NCBI RefSeq assembly: GCF_029989365.1
Contig: NZ_JAPRAQ010000009.1
Span: 186,001 to 250,000, forward strand
Length of the DNA: 64,000 bases
Source of the DNA: Bradyrhizobium sp. Arg816
Lineage (GTDB): Bacteria > Pseudomonadota > Alphaproteobacteria > Rhizobiales > Xanthobacteraceae
Direction: 5' to 3'
Made by a program: the position numbers and the translations under genes. A model generated the notes under the pieces. It had not been told where the DNA came from. It worked only from the letters and a program-made list of their open reading frames with translations, and did no database searches. Shown here in pieces: positions 1-8,868 of the stretch (positions are counted from its first letter, which is position 1; each line of letters starts with the position of its first letter).

Positions 1-2590
1 CGATGCCTTCGGGAAACAGGGTTAGATGGACGGAAGGCTCCGCGTTTGGCCGGAACATGCGCCAGGCTTCGTCGGTCGTGAAGCTCAGGATCGGCGCAAG
101 CCATTTCAGGAGCGCATCGCACAACAGGTCGATCGTGGTGAGCGCGGCCTTGCGCGCCGGCGAGGACGGCGGGTCGCAATAGAGCGTGTCCTTGCGGATA
201 TCGAAGTAGAACGCCGACAGCTCGGAGTTCATGAAGGCCGCGAGGCTTGCGACGACGGTCTTGTAGTCGAAGGCGGCATAGGCCGTGCGAACGGTTTCGG
301 CATGGCCGGCCAGTTCGTGCAGCATCAGCCGCTCGAGCTCGGGCATCTCGGCATAGGCGACCTTCTCGCTCGCCTTGAAGTGATGCAGCGTACCGAGCAT
401 CCAGCGGATCGAGTTGCGCAGCTTGCGATAGGTCTCGATCGTGTTCTTCAGGATCTCCGGGCCGATGCGCTGGTCGTCGGCATAGTCGGTGGCGCAGACC
501 CACAGGCGCAGGATGTCCGCGCCCGAATCCTTGATCACCTTCTGCGGCTCGACGGTGTTGCCGAGCGACTTCGACATCTTGCGGCCGTTCTCGTCGAGCG
601 TGAAGCCGTGGGTGAGCACGACGTCGTAGGGCGCGCGGCCCCGCGTGCCTGCGCTTTCCAGCAGCGAGGAATGAAACCAGCCGCGATGCTGGTCGCTGCC
701 TTCCAGATACATCACGGTGTCGTTGCCGCCGTCGATCTTGCGGACGATGTTGCCGAGCTGCGGGAAGTTCTGGCGATCCTCGAGTACGAAGGCGTGCGTG
801 GAGCCTGAATCGAACCAGACGTCGCAGATGTCGTCGACCTTCTTCCAGTCCTCGCTCGCGCGGGACCCTAGGAAGCGTTCGCGGGCGCCGTCCATGTACC
901 AGGCGTCGGCGCCTTCCTCCATGAAGGCTTCGGTGATGCGCTGGTTGACGATCTCGTCCTGCAGGATCTCGGCCGAGCCGTCGCTCTTCTCGCGCACGAA
1001 CACGGCGATCGGCACGCCCCAGGCGCGCTGGCGCGAGATCACCCAGTCCGGACGGTTGGCGATCATGCCGTTGATGCGGTTCTCGCCCGACGGCGGCACC
1101 CATTGCGTGACCGAGATCGCATGCAGCGCGCGGGCGCGCAGCGTGTCGCCCTTCTTCGCATGGCCGTCCTCGCTGATGTCCTTGTCCATCGCGATGAACC
1201 ATTGCGGCGTGTTGCGGAAGATCACCGGCTTCTTCGAGCGCCAGGAGTGCGGATATTGATGCTTGAGGCGGCCGCGGGCGAGCAGCTTGCCGCCCTCGAT
1301 CAGCGCCTTGATCACGGCCTCGTTGGCATCGCCCTTCTCGCCCTTGTCGTTGAGCACGCGCTTGCCGGTGAAGCCGGGGGCCTGCGCCGTGTAGGCGCCG
1401 TTCTCGTCGACGGTGTAGGGGATCGCGGTCGGGATGCCGCGCGCATCGAGCTCGCGGGTGTTGGCCGTCCAGACGTCGAAGTCCTCGCGGCCGTGGCTCG
1501 GCGCGGTGTGCACGAAGCCTGTGCCGGTGTCGTCGGTGACATGCTCGCCGGCGAGCAACGGCACGATGAACTCGTAACCGCCACCGAAGCCGCGGAGGGG
1601 ATGGGCGCATTCCACGGCGTCCAGCGTGTCGCCGGGAATGTCGCGCACCTTCTCATAGGACGTGACGCGCGCCTGCTTGAACACCTCTGCGGCGAGCGCA
1701 TCGGCCAGGATCAGGAGATCGCCGTTCCTGGCCCAGTTGTCGGCGGGCGCATCCGTCACCTTGTAGAGGCCGTAGGCGATTTTCGGCGAGAACGAGATCG
1801 CGCGGTTGCCGGGCAGCGTCCAAGGCGTGGTGGTCCAGATCACGACCGAGGCACTGGCGAGTGCGCCATGTGCCGGTGACGTGACGGGAAACTTCACCCA
1901 CACCATGTCGGAAGTGTAGTCCTCGTACTCGACCTCGGCTTCCGCAAGCGCGGTCTTCTCGACCACGCTCCACATCACCGGCTTGGAGCCGCGATAGAGC
2001 GTGCCGTTGGCCGCGAACTTCATCAGCTCACGGGCGATCTGCGCTTCGGCCGGATAGCTCATCGTCTGATAGGGATGATCCCAATCGCCGATGATGCCGA
2101 GCCGCTTGAACTCCTCGCGCTGCACGTTGATCCAATGCGTCGCATAGGCGCGGCATTCCTTGCGGAACGCCACCATCGCGGCGGAGTCGCGGAAATCGGG
2201 CTTCTGCTTGCCCTTCTTGCGGTAGTTCTCCTCCTCGATCTTCCATTCGATCGGCAGGCCGTGGCAGTCCCAGCCCGGCACGTAATTGGAGTCGAAGCCG
2301 AGCATCTGCTGGCTCTTGGTCACGACGTCCTTGAGGATCTTGTTCAGCGCGTGCCCGATATGGATGTTGCCGTTGGCGTAAGGCGGGCCGTCATGCAGCA
2401 CGAATTTGGCGCGGCCCTCCGCTTCCCGGCGCAGCTTGTCGTAGAGGCCGATGTCGTTCCAATACTTCAGCAGTTCCGGCTCGCGCTGCGGCAGGCCAGC
2501 GCGCATCGGGAAATCCGTCTGCGGCAAATAAAGGGTCTTGGAATAGTCTTTGACTTCAGACTTTTGGGACTTTTGCGGCTTTTCGGACAT
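1..2590 (-). CDS. ileS: Isoleucyl-tRNA synthetase, 3' end beyond the window
   Basis: Class I aminoacyl-tRNA synthetase that charges tRNA-Ile in the cytoplasm. About 863 codons are visible; the C-terminus and any zinc-binding tail lie outside the window. The ATG at 2588-2590 opens a lysine- and serine-rich lead that runs into the usual N-terminus (YLPQTDFPMRAGLP). The catalytic signatures are intact: HIGH at residues 77-80, preceded by HDGPPYANGNIH, and KMSKS at residues 671-675 in the context LDENGRKMSKSLGNT. The next gene upstream on the same strand is ribF, a common alphaproteobacterial arrangement, but the 204-base gap leaves room for a promoter of its own. Confidence 0.97.
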   Translation of the reverse strand, partial: MSEKPQKSQKSEVKDYSKTLYLPQTDFPMRAGLPQREPELLKYWNDIGLYDKLRREAEGRAKFVLHDGPPYANGNIHIGHALNKILKDVVTKSQQMLGFDSNYVPGWDCHGLPIEWKIEEENYRKKGKQKPDFRDSAAMVAFRKECRAYATHWINVQREEFKRLGIIGDWDHPYQTMSYPAEAQIARELMKFAANGTLYRGSKPVMWSVVEKTALAEAEVEYEDYTSDMVWVKFPVTSPAHGALASASVVIWTTTPWTLPGNRAISFSPKIAYGLYKVTDAPADNWARNGDLLILADALAAEVFKQARVTSYEKVRDIPGDTLDAVECAHPLRGFGGGYEFIVPLLAGEHVTDDTGTGFVHTAPSHGREDFDVWTANTRELDARGIPTAIPYTVDENGAYTAQAPGFTGKRVLNDKGEKGDANEAVIKALIEGGKLLARGRLKHQYPHSWRSKKPVIFRNTPQWFIAMDKDISEDGHAKKGDTLRARALHAISVTQWVPPSGENRINGMIANRPDWVISRQRAWGVPIAVFVREKSDGSAEILQDEIVNQRITEAFMEEGADAWYMDGARERFLGSRASEDWKKVDDICDVWFDSGSTHAFVLEDRQNFPQLGNIVRKIDGGNDTVMYLEGSDQHRGWFHSSLLESAGTRGRAPYDVVLTHGFTLDENGRKMSKSLGNTVEPQKVIKDSGADILRLWVCATDYADDQRIGPEILKNTIETYRKLRNSIRWMLGTLHHFKASEKVAYAEMPELERLMLHELAGHAETVRTAYAAFDYKTVVASLAAFMNSELSAFYFDIRKDTLYCDPPSSPARKAALTTIDLLCDALLKWLAPILSFTTDEAWRMFRPNAEPSVHLTLFPEGI

Positions 2591-2794
2591 GGGGCTGACT
2601 GGCTCGGAAGGGCGCGGAAACGGATAGCGACTGGAATCGCGGGGTGAAACGACAACATCCCGGTCTTGCGCCGAACCTATAGGCTCAGGCGGAAGCCGGG
2701 CCGCTAATCCCTATGATGCGCCGCGCAAACATGGGCTCTCCATAGCAGCCGGGAGGGGGAAGCGCAAAAGGTTCGGCGGGACCGGTTTTCGGCC

Positions 2795-3766
2795 TCAATC
2801 GATCACGCCAAGCCGCGGAAACGCGTCCGGGGCGGCGGCCAGCATGGCGCGGGCGCGGGCGGAATCGTCGTCCATCTGGCGGATCAGGGCCTCCAGGCTG
2901 TCGAATTTCAGCTCCTCGCGGATGAAGCCGACGAAGGCGCAGTCGAGCGCTTGTCCGTAGAGGTCGCCCTTGAAGTCGAACAGGAAGATTTCCAGCAGCG
3001 GCGCGCCATTATCAAAGGTCGGACGGCGGCCGAAGCTCGCCACCCCGTCCAGCCGCTCGGCGCCGTGGCCGACCCGCACCGCATAGATGCCGTGCTTGAG
3101 GCCGCAATTGGCATCGAGGCGGATGTTGGCGGTGGGATAGCCGAGGTCGCGGCCACGCTTCTCGCCGTGGATCACCTCGCCGGTGATGAACCAGGGCGCG
3201 CCCAGCATGGTGGTGGCCTCGTCGATCTGGCCCTCCGCGAGCGCGATCCGGATGGCGCTGGAGGAGACCGGCCGCTCGTCGATGTCGACATGGGCCTGCA
3301 CGTCGACCTCGATGCCGAGCCGGGGCGCCTCGTTGACCAGGAGGCTCGGCGAGCCGACGCGACCCTTGCCGAAATGGAAGTCGTAGCCGACCGCGATGCC
3401 GCTGACGCCGAGGCGTCCGATCAGGTCATGGTGAATGAAGTCTTGCGCGCTGGTCCCGGCCCTGGCCTTGTCGAAGGTCATGACCACGGCGCCGGCGAGC
3501 CCGGTTCCGGCCAGAAGCCGCAGCTTGGCCGGCTCGTCCGTCAGCCGGAATTGCGGAGTGTTCGGGCTGAAAAACCGGCGCGGATGCGGCTCGAAGGTCA
3601 ATGCCAGCGCAGGGCGGCCATGCGCCCGGCCCATTTCCAGGGCGGCGGCGATCACCGCGCGATGGCCGAGATGAACGCCGTCGAAATTGCCCATGGCGAC
3701 CACGGCGCCCCTCAAAATCGCGGAATCCGGCGTTGTGTCGCGGATAACGGTAAAATGCGGGACCAT
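2795..3766 (-). CDS. ribF: Bifunctional riboflavin kinase / FAD synthetase
   Basis: Converts riboflavin to FMN and FMN to FAD. The 323-residue length is normal for the family. The N-terminal FAD synthetase domain has GNFDG at 26-30 and HLGH at 32-35, and a SSSAIR motif near 168-173 that binds nucleotide. The C-terminal flavokinase domain has the PTAN motif at 211-214. The reading frame stays open to 4558, but homology begins at the ATG at 3764-3766 (MVPHFTVIRD), which is chosen as start. FAD made here is a cofactor for flavoproteins such as CoxM encoded at 32.6 kb. Confidence 0.96.
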   Translation of the reverse strand: MVPHFTVIRDTTPDSAILRGAVVAMGNFDGVHLGHRAVIAAALEMGRAHGRPALALTFEPHPRRFFSPNTPQFRLTDEPAKLRLLAGTGLAGAVVMTFDKARAGTSAQDFIHHDLIGRLGVSGIAVGYDFHFGKGRVGSPSLLVNEAPRLGIEVDVQAHVDIDERPVSSSAIRIALAEGQIDEATTMLGAPWFITGEVIHGEKRGRDLGYPTANIRLDANCGLKHGIYAVRVGHGAERLDGVASFGRRPTFDNGAPLLEIFLFDFKGDLYGQALDCAFVGFIREELKFDSLEALIRQMDDDSARARAMLAAAPDAFPRLGVID

Positions 3767-3997
3767 CAGGGGAATTCTCGAAGCGGCAGGACCTGCGGAC
3801 CGTGGCTTGACCGGCCGGACGAAGTCAAGCGGCAGGGGGAGCGGCCGCATTGAACGTGATTTCAGTCCTTCGGAGGCGCCCCCAGTTAACGCGCTGTTTA
3901 ACGCCTTGGTGCTAGTCCTTGAAATGTGGAACAGCGGGGCTCCGGCCCCGGTAGGTCCGATCGTAATATTTCCTGGGTTTGCGTTGGGGGAGTCGAG

Positions 3998-4393
3998 ATG
4001 GCGGTTGATTTGTCGATGTCGGTTCTGGTGGTTGATGACTACAGCACCATGATCCGTATCATCAGGAATCTCCTGAAGCAGCTTGGCTTCGAGAATATCG
4101 ATGATGCAAGCGACGGTTCGGCGGCGCTGAACAAGATGCGTGGCAAGAAGTACGGGCTCGTGATTTCCGATTGGAACATGGAGCCGATGACGGGTTACGA
4201 CCTGCTGCGCGAAGTGCGCGCGGATCCGAACCTCGCCACCACGCCTTTCATCATGATCACCGCGGAATCGAAGACCGAGAACGTGATCGCGGCCAAGAAG
4301 GCCGGCGTGAACAACTACATCGTCAAGCCGTTCAACGCGGCGACGCTGAAGACCAAGATCGAAGCGGTCTTCCCGGACATGGCGAGCGCGTAA
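3998..4393 (+). CDS. cheY: CheY-like single-domain response regulator
   Basis: Stand-alone receiver domain of 131 residues with no output domain, typical of CheY proteins that carry a phosphoryl signal to the flagellar motor. Acidic pair D13/D14, phospho-acceptor D58 (VISDWNMEP), T88 (FIMITAE) and K110 (YIVKPFN) are all present. The start at 3998 follows the sequence GGGGGAGTCGAG; the upstream in-frame ATG at 3926 would add an unrelated lead. No other chemotaxis gene is next to it, so it is an orphan here and its kinase cannot be named. The WNMEPMTG stretch is typical of CheY proper. Confidence 0.9.
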   Translation: MAVDLSMSVLVVDDYSTMIRIIRNLLKQLGFENIDDASDGSAALNKMRGKKYGLVISDWNMEPMTGYDLLREVRADPNLATTPFIMITAESKTENVIAAKKAGVNNYIVKPFNAATLKTKIEAVFPDMASA

Positions 4394-4432
4394 GCGCCGC
4401 CTGACCGCATAGCAGCTCTCTATAGAGATCAT

Positions 4433-4556
4433 CATGCCCGGGGCTCGTCCCGGGCATCCACGTTCTTGGATCCTGCAAATGAAGACGTGGATGGCCAGGG
4501 CGTAGGCGAGCGGAAGCGACACCGTCCTCCGGACGGCTAAGCCCGGCCATGACGGC
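4433..4556. repeat. Interspersed palindromic repeat, ATGCCCGGG family
   Basis: Imperfect palindrome between the convergent cheY and HAD genes. It opens with ATGCCCGGG-GCTCGT-CCCGGGCAT (9-bp perfect stem), then CATCCACGT, and closes with ACGTGGATGG and GCCCGGCCATGACGG. The same layout recurs at 27298-27380 and more loosely at 54315-54416. It may also act as a transcription terminator for both flanking genes. Confidence 0.75.
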
Positions 4557-4609
4557 ATTTGGGTCTAAGCAATTGGTCTAAGCCCGCAGCACCTGCGTGG
4601 GCTCCACCG

Positions 4610-5464
4610 TCACCACTTCAATTCCCGCATCAGCGCCTTGGGCGGGTGACCGAACAACTCCATCACCGATTTCGGGTCGAGCTGGTCGAGGCCCTCGAAC
4701 TCCTCGGCATGGATGCCGCGGGTGACGAACAGGCAGTCGATGCCGAATTCGCGCGCGCCGGTGAGGTCGGTGCGGACGGAATCGCCGATCGCCAGCACCT
4801 TCTTCCGGTCGATCATGTGACCCTGGCGTTCGCCGGCGAGCATCATCGCGCGCTCGTAGATCGGGCGATGCGGCTTGCCGTAGAAGATCACCTCGCCGCC
4901 GAGTTCGCGATAGAGTTCCGCGATCGCGCCGGCGCAATAGATCAGCCGGTCACCGCGTTCCACCACGATATCGGGATTGGCGCAGACCAGCGTCAGCTTG
5001 CGCTCGCGCGCCTTCAGCATCATGCCGCGATAGTCTTCCGCCGTCTCGGTCTCGTCGTCATAGAGGCCGGTGCAGACGATGTAGTCGGCTTCTTCCAGCG
5101 GCGCGGTCGTCGCATCGAGGCCGCGATAGATCGAGTTGTCGCGCTCGGGTCCGAGCCAGAACATCTTGCGGCCGGGATGCTCGGCGACATAGAGCCGCGT
5201 CAAGTCGCCCGACGAGACGATCGCGTCATAGGTCTCGTCCGCGACGCCGAGCTTGCGCAATTGCCGTTGGACGGAGTCGGCCGGGCGCGGGGCGTTGGTG
5301 ATCAGGATCACCGTACCGCCGCGGCTGCGATAGGTATGCAGCGCCTCGCAGGCCTCGGGAAAGGATTCCAGGCCGTTGTGGACCACGCCCCAGATGTCGC
5401 TGAGCACAACGTCAACGCCGCCCACGAGCTCGCGCAGGCTTTCGGCGAAATGCAGCGTGGTCAT
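4610..5464 (-). CDS. HAD-superfamily phosphatase, class IIA (NagD-like)
   Basis: Probable cytosolic sugar-phosphate or nucleotide phosphatase of 284 residues; the substrate cannot be read from sequence. Motif I is SDIWGVVHNG (nucleophile D23), motif II ITNAPRP, and motif IV LAIGDSVRTDLTGARE. The second aspartate of the usual DxD motif is replaced by Trp25, a feature of the alphaproteobacterial subfamily TIGR01459 as I recall it. The gene lies 15 bp downstream of the EAL-domain gene on the same strand, so the two are probably co-transcribed. Confidence 0.85.
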   Translation of the reverse strand: MTTLHFAESLRELVGGVDVVLSDIWGVVHNGLESFPEACEALHTYRSRGGTVILITNAPRPADSVQRQLRKLGVADETYDAIVSSGDLTRLYVAEHPGRKMFWLGPERDNSIYRGLDATTAPLEEADYIVCTGLYDDETETAEDYRGMMLKARERKLTLVCANPDIVVERGDRLIYCAGAIAELYRELGGEVIFYGKPHRPIYERAMMLAGERQGHMIDRKKVLAIGDSVRTDLTGAREFGIDCLFVTRGIHAEEFEGLDQLDPKSVMELFGHPPKALMRELKW

Positions 5465-5479
5465 GATGCGTGCGGCCGA

Positions 5480-6967
5480 TCAGATCCGGCGCGCGAGCGC
5501 CGCGTTGCCGGTGATGCGTTGGGCTGGAGGCGCTGAAGACGTCGCGCCAGATGTCGCGCCTTGGCTGGGAGAAGCGGAGCCATTGGATCCCTGAATTTCC
5601 TGCGCCGGGTTCGGCGAGGCCCCGCCGGTAGCAGATGCCCCCTCGGGCCGCAATGGCCGGGGCGGGGCGAACAGGAACCCCTGACCGAACCGTACGTCAT
5701 AGTCGAGCAAATCGACCACTGCGCGCTCGCCCTCGATCCGTTCGGCGATCAGGTCGATGCCGAAGCGGCCGAGCAGGTCGGAGAGGTCGGAAGGGTGGAT
5801 GTCCGAGGTCGAGGCCTGCCTGGGGTCGAGCAGGAGGGACGCCGGCACCTTGATGAAGCGCACGCCGCGATCGGCGAGCTCGCGCGGCTCGATCCTGAGG
5901 TCTGTGACATGGTCGATCGAGAAGCGGAAACCGCGCTGGGCGAGCGCCGCGAGATTCTCGGTCTCGGCCGGACCGAGATTGCGGAACGTCGACTGCTTGA
6001 ACTCCAGCACCAGCGAGGGCGCCAGCGCCCGGTTGGCTTCGAGGAAGTCGAGGCACTGCGCGAAGCTGGTGGAATTGCCGAGCGTGGAGGCCGCGACGTT
6101 GCAGAACACGCCGACATCCTTGTTGCGCACCATCAGGCGCCGCAGCACCTGCACGCAGCGCAGCATCACCATGTTGTCGATGCGTCCGATCAGACCCGAG
6201 GCTTCGGCGATGCTGATGAATTCCTCGGCGGCGATCAGCTGGTCGCGCTCGTCGCGCAGGCGCGTCACGGCTTCGTAGAACCGCACCTTGCGCTGCGGCA
6301 GCGTCACCATCGGCTGGAGGAAGATGTCGATGCGGTTCTCGTCGATGGCGTTGCGCAGGGTCGCCAGTAACTGGGTCTGGTTGCGGCCATTGGCCGTCTG
6401 AACCGGAACGGCGGCCTGGGTCTGGATCGCCGGTGTTGGCCGCGGCGGCGGTGCGGGCAGTGGCGGAGGGGCGGCCGGCCGCTCCTCGAAGGGCGCAATC
6501 AGGTCGAGCGGCGCCTCCGGCTCTGGCCGGGCGACTGGAGCGGGGGCGGGCGTCGGCGCGGCCCCGGCCAGGAGGTCTTCATGGGCTGACACGGTGGTGG
6601 CGAGCTGCCTGACCAGCCCGCCGAGCTCGTTGATCTCGCCGACCACTGACTGGATGCGGTCGGAGTTGGTCGAATTGGCCGAGGCGATGCGCCCCTCCAT
6701 CGCCGCGAGCCGGCGGCCGAACTCGGCGACCTGGCGGGCGAGGTCGGCGGTGCCGCGCGAGAGGTCGGCGATCTGGCCGCCGACGTCACTGCGGTCGCGC
6801 AGCCGCATCGAGACCGCGTTGTAGAGGATCAGGAAGGTCAGCGCGGTCAGCGCCACGATGGCGGATTCGGTTCCGCTGATGCCGGCGACCGAGTAGAGGA
6901 CAAGCCCGAGCGAGGCCGCGACCAGAACCATGCAGATGGCGATGAAGATCGTCGAAATGCGAATCAT
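5480..6967 (-). CDS. Membrane-anchored degenerate EAL-domain protein
   Basis: 495 residues. Two hydrophobic segments (about 5-29 and 33-52) precede a coiled-coil-like region (65-130), a long Pro/Ala linker (135-190) and an EAL domain (200-430). The EAL signature reads YEAVTR (231-236). Asn290, Glu322 and Lys373 are in place, but the DDFGTG loop is replaced by IDHVTDL (351-357), so cyclic-di-GMP hydrolysis is doubtful and a binding or scaffolding role is more likely. TM plus coiled coil plus degenerate EAL resembles Caulobacter TipF, a c-di-GMP-binding flagellar assembly protein; that match is inference. The HAD phosphatase gene follows in the same operon. Confidence 0.8.
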   Translation of the reverse strand: MIRISTIFIAICMVLVAASLGLVLYSVAGISGTESAIVALTALTFLILYNAVSMRLRDRSDVGGQIADLSRGTADLARQVAEFGRRLAAMEGRIASANSTNSDRIQSVVGEINELGGLVRQLATTVSAHEDLLAGAAPTPAPAPVARPEPEAPLDLIAPFEERPAAPPPLPAPPPRPTPAIQTQAAVPVQTANGRNQTQLLATLRNAIDENRIDIFLQPMVTLPQRKVRFYEAVTRLRDERDQLIAAEEFISIAEASGLIGRIDNMVMLRCVQVLRRLMVRNKDVGVFCNVAASTLGNSTSFAQCLDFLEANRALAPSLVLEFKQSTFRNLGPAETENLAALAQRGFRFSIDHVTDLRIEPRELADRGVRFIKVPASLLLDPRQASTSDIHPSDLSDLLGRFGIDLIAERIEGERAVVDLLDYDVRFGQGFLFAPPRPLRPEGASATGGASPNPAQEIQGSNGSASPSQGATSGATSSAPPAQRITGNAALARRI

Positions 6968-7115
6968 GCCGCGCGTTACGCCTCAAAGAGCTGACTGCCT
7001 CATCCGGGAAAACACGGGTCAGTGTGCGAACCCGTCACGCCTCGTGCTCCCCCAAGCAAGGCAACCTTATCATCATTGTTGATTCGAGGGGATAGCGGCC
7101 TGTTCGCGGAGATGG

Positions 7116-7189
7116 AGCATGATCCGGAAAAGTGTGCAGCGGTTTTCCCTCGCGACAAACGCGGAACGCGTTTGCGCGGAGATTATGCC
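7116..7189. repeat. Interspersed repeat, CGCGACAAACGCG family
   Basis: Starts AGCATGATCCGGAAAAG and includes about 50 bp (7134-7183) identical to 56284-56333. The core folds into CAAACGCG-GAA-CGCGTTTG. It lies just past the 3' end of the winged-helix regulator gene. Sequences beginning AGCATGATCCGG are, from general knowledge, a common dispersed element in Bradyrhizobium genomes. Confidence 0.75.
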
Positions 7190-7197
7190 CAGACAGT

Positions 7198-8748
7198 CTA
7201 GGTCAGGCCGGCCCGGCGAAAGCCTTCGAGATAGTGCTCGCGGTCGGCGGCGAGCTTGATCGGCATGAACTCGGCGATCCAGGCGAGCGAGACGTTGGGC
7301 TGGGCACGGTGGAGTTCCTTCAGCGCCGCGCGGGCGGTCTCGGCTTGCCCGGCCATCGCCGCGGCCGCGGTCAGCACCCGGTGCCCGCCGACGAAGTCAC
7401 TGCGCTGGCGCAGGGCTTCCTGTGCGAGCCGGATCGCTTCCGCATAGTCCCTGCCGAGGAAGCGGGCAAAGGCGGCGATGCCGAAATAGACGGGTGCGTA
7501 GGGGTCGCGCGGGCTGAGGCGGATCGCCCGCCGCGCGGCGTCGTCGGCATCCCGCCAGCGGCCGCAATAGCTGAGCGTCAGGCCATAGTAGCCCTGCGCC
7601 AGCGCAAAGTTCGGATTGAGCCGCAGCGCGGTCTCGAATTCGGCAAGCGAATCCTCGAACCGGCGTGCATGGCCGAGCGCATTATGCGCCCAGGCATCCT
7701 GGTCGTCGGCGCGGATCGCGGCCCGCGCCGCGCGCTCGGCCACCGGCAGCGCCGCGGCCATCTCCATCCAGCCCATATGCGCCGTGAACATGTAGCTGGT
7801 GCCGAGCAGCCCGAGCGCCTTGCCGTAGTTCGGGTCTAGCGCGATGGCCTTTTCGAGCAGGGCTCGCGCCGCGACGTGGTCCTGCCGCGTCACGCGCCAG
7901 TAGTGGGAGAGGGCGCGCATCAGAAGGTCCCAGGCGTCCAGGCTGTCGGGCGGCTTGCGCTCGGCGCGAAAATTCTCCGCGGCATAGAGCTGCGGCTCGA
8001 TCGCGGCGACGATGCGTTCGGTGATCTCGTCCTGTACGGCGAAGACGTCGGCGAGCTCGCGGTCGTAGCGTTCGGCCCAGAGATGGCTGCCGGTGGCGAC
8101 ATCGTTGAGCTGCGCGGTGATGCGGACGCGGTCGCCGTCCTTGCGGACGCTGCCCTCGACGACATAGCGCACGCCGAGCTCCTCGGCGACCTGCCGCAGG
8201 TGAACCGTGCGGCCCTTGTAGATGAAGGAGGAGTTGCGCGCGATCACGAAGAACCAGCGCAGCTTCGACAGCGCGGTGATGATGTCCTCGCTGATGCCGT
8301 CGGAGAAATAATCCTGCTCGGCCTCGCCGCTCATGTTGGTGAAGGGCAGGACGGCGATTGCGGGACGATCGGGCAGCGGCAATTCCGTCGGTGTTGCGTC
8401 GGGCGGCTTGCCCGGCGCCGACGATGAGGCCGCGGCGGAGCGTTCGGTCACTTCGCCGACGAACCGCACGCCTTTGCGCGCGACGGTGCGGATCAGCCGC
8501 TGATCTTCGCCATTGTCATTGACCGCGCGCCGCGCCGCGTTGATCCGGCTGGTCAGCGTCGATTCCGAGACGACGCGGCCGTTCCAGATCGCGTCGAGCA
8601 GATTGTCGCGCGTGACCACGCGCTCGCGGTTGCGGACCAGATAAAGCAGGAGATCGAACACCTGGGGCTCGAGCGCGACGAGCGTCTCCGCCCGCCGCAA
8701 TTCGCGGCGCGCGGGGTCGAGCACGAAATCCTCGAAATGAAATGTCAC
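7198..8748 (-). CDS. CadC/ToxR-type winged-helix regulator with TPR domain
   Basis: 516 residues. Residues 1-95 form an OmpR-type winged helix (PQVFDLLLYLVRNRERVVTR, then a VSESTLTSRINAARRA recognition region). From about 130 to 260 is a TolB/adenylate-cyclase-associated domain (IAVLPFTNMSGEAEQDYFSDG, YVVEGSVRKDGDRVRITAQL), and the C-terminal half holds TPR-like repeats. No membrane segment is evident, unlike CadC. Proteins of this plan act as transcription regulators with unknown signals. It is divergent from the methyltransferase at 8869 across 120 bp, so that gene is the obvious candidate target. Confidence 0.85.
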   Translation of the reverse strand: MTFHFEDFVLDPARRELRRAETLVALEPQVFDLLLYLVRNRERVVTRDNLLDAIWNGRVVSESTLTSRINAARRAVNDNGEDQRLIRTVARKGVRFVGEVTERSAAASSSAPGKPPDATPTELPLPDRPAIAVLPFTNMSGEAEQDYFSDGISEDIITALSKLRWFFVIARNSSFIYKGRTVHLRQVAEELGVRYVVEGSVRKDGDRVRITAQLNDVATGSHLWAERYDRELADVFAVQDEITERIVAAIEPQLYAAENFRAERKPPDSLDAWDLLMRALSHYWRVTRQDHVAARALLEKAIALDPNYGKALGLLGTSYMFTAHMGWMEMAAALPVAERAARAAIRADDQDAWAHNALGHARRFEDSLAEFETALRLNPNFALAQGYYGLTLSYCGRWRDADDAARRAIRLSPRDPYAPVYFGIAAFARFLGRDYAEAIRLAQEALRQRSDFVGGHRVLTAAAAMAGQAETARAALKELHRAQPNVSLAWIAEFMPIKLAADREHYLEGFRRAGLT

Positions 8749-8868
8749 GCCACCCTCGGCTCGCGCGGGGAAATCAAGGTGTTCTCAGCGTAAAATAACG
8801 CCACTCTCAAGGCCAGCGAGCCGCATGCGCCCTATCGTCCCGGCGTCTTCAACCGCAGGAGAATTGCC

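Noticed and set aside
8757..8823. Inverted repeat CGGCTCGC / GCGAGCCG between the winged-helix gene and the methyltransferase gene
   Set aside because: Only 8 bp with 51 bases between arms, easily expected by chance at this GC content.
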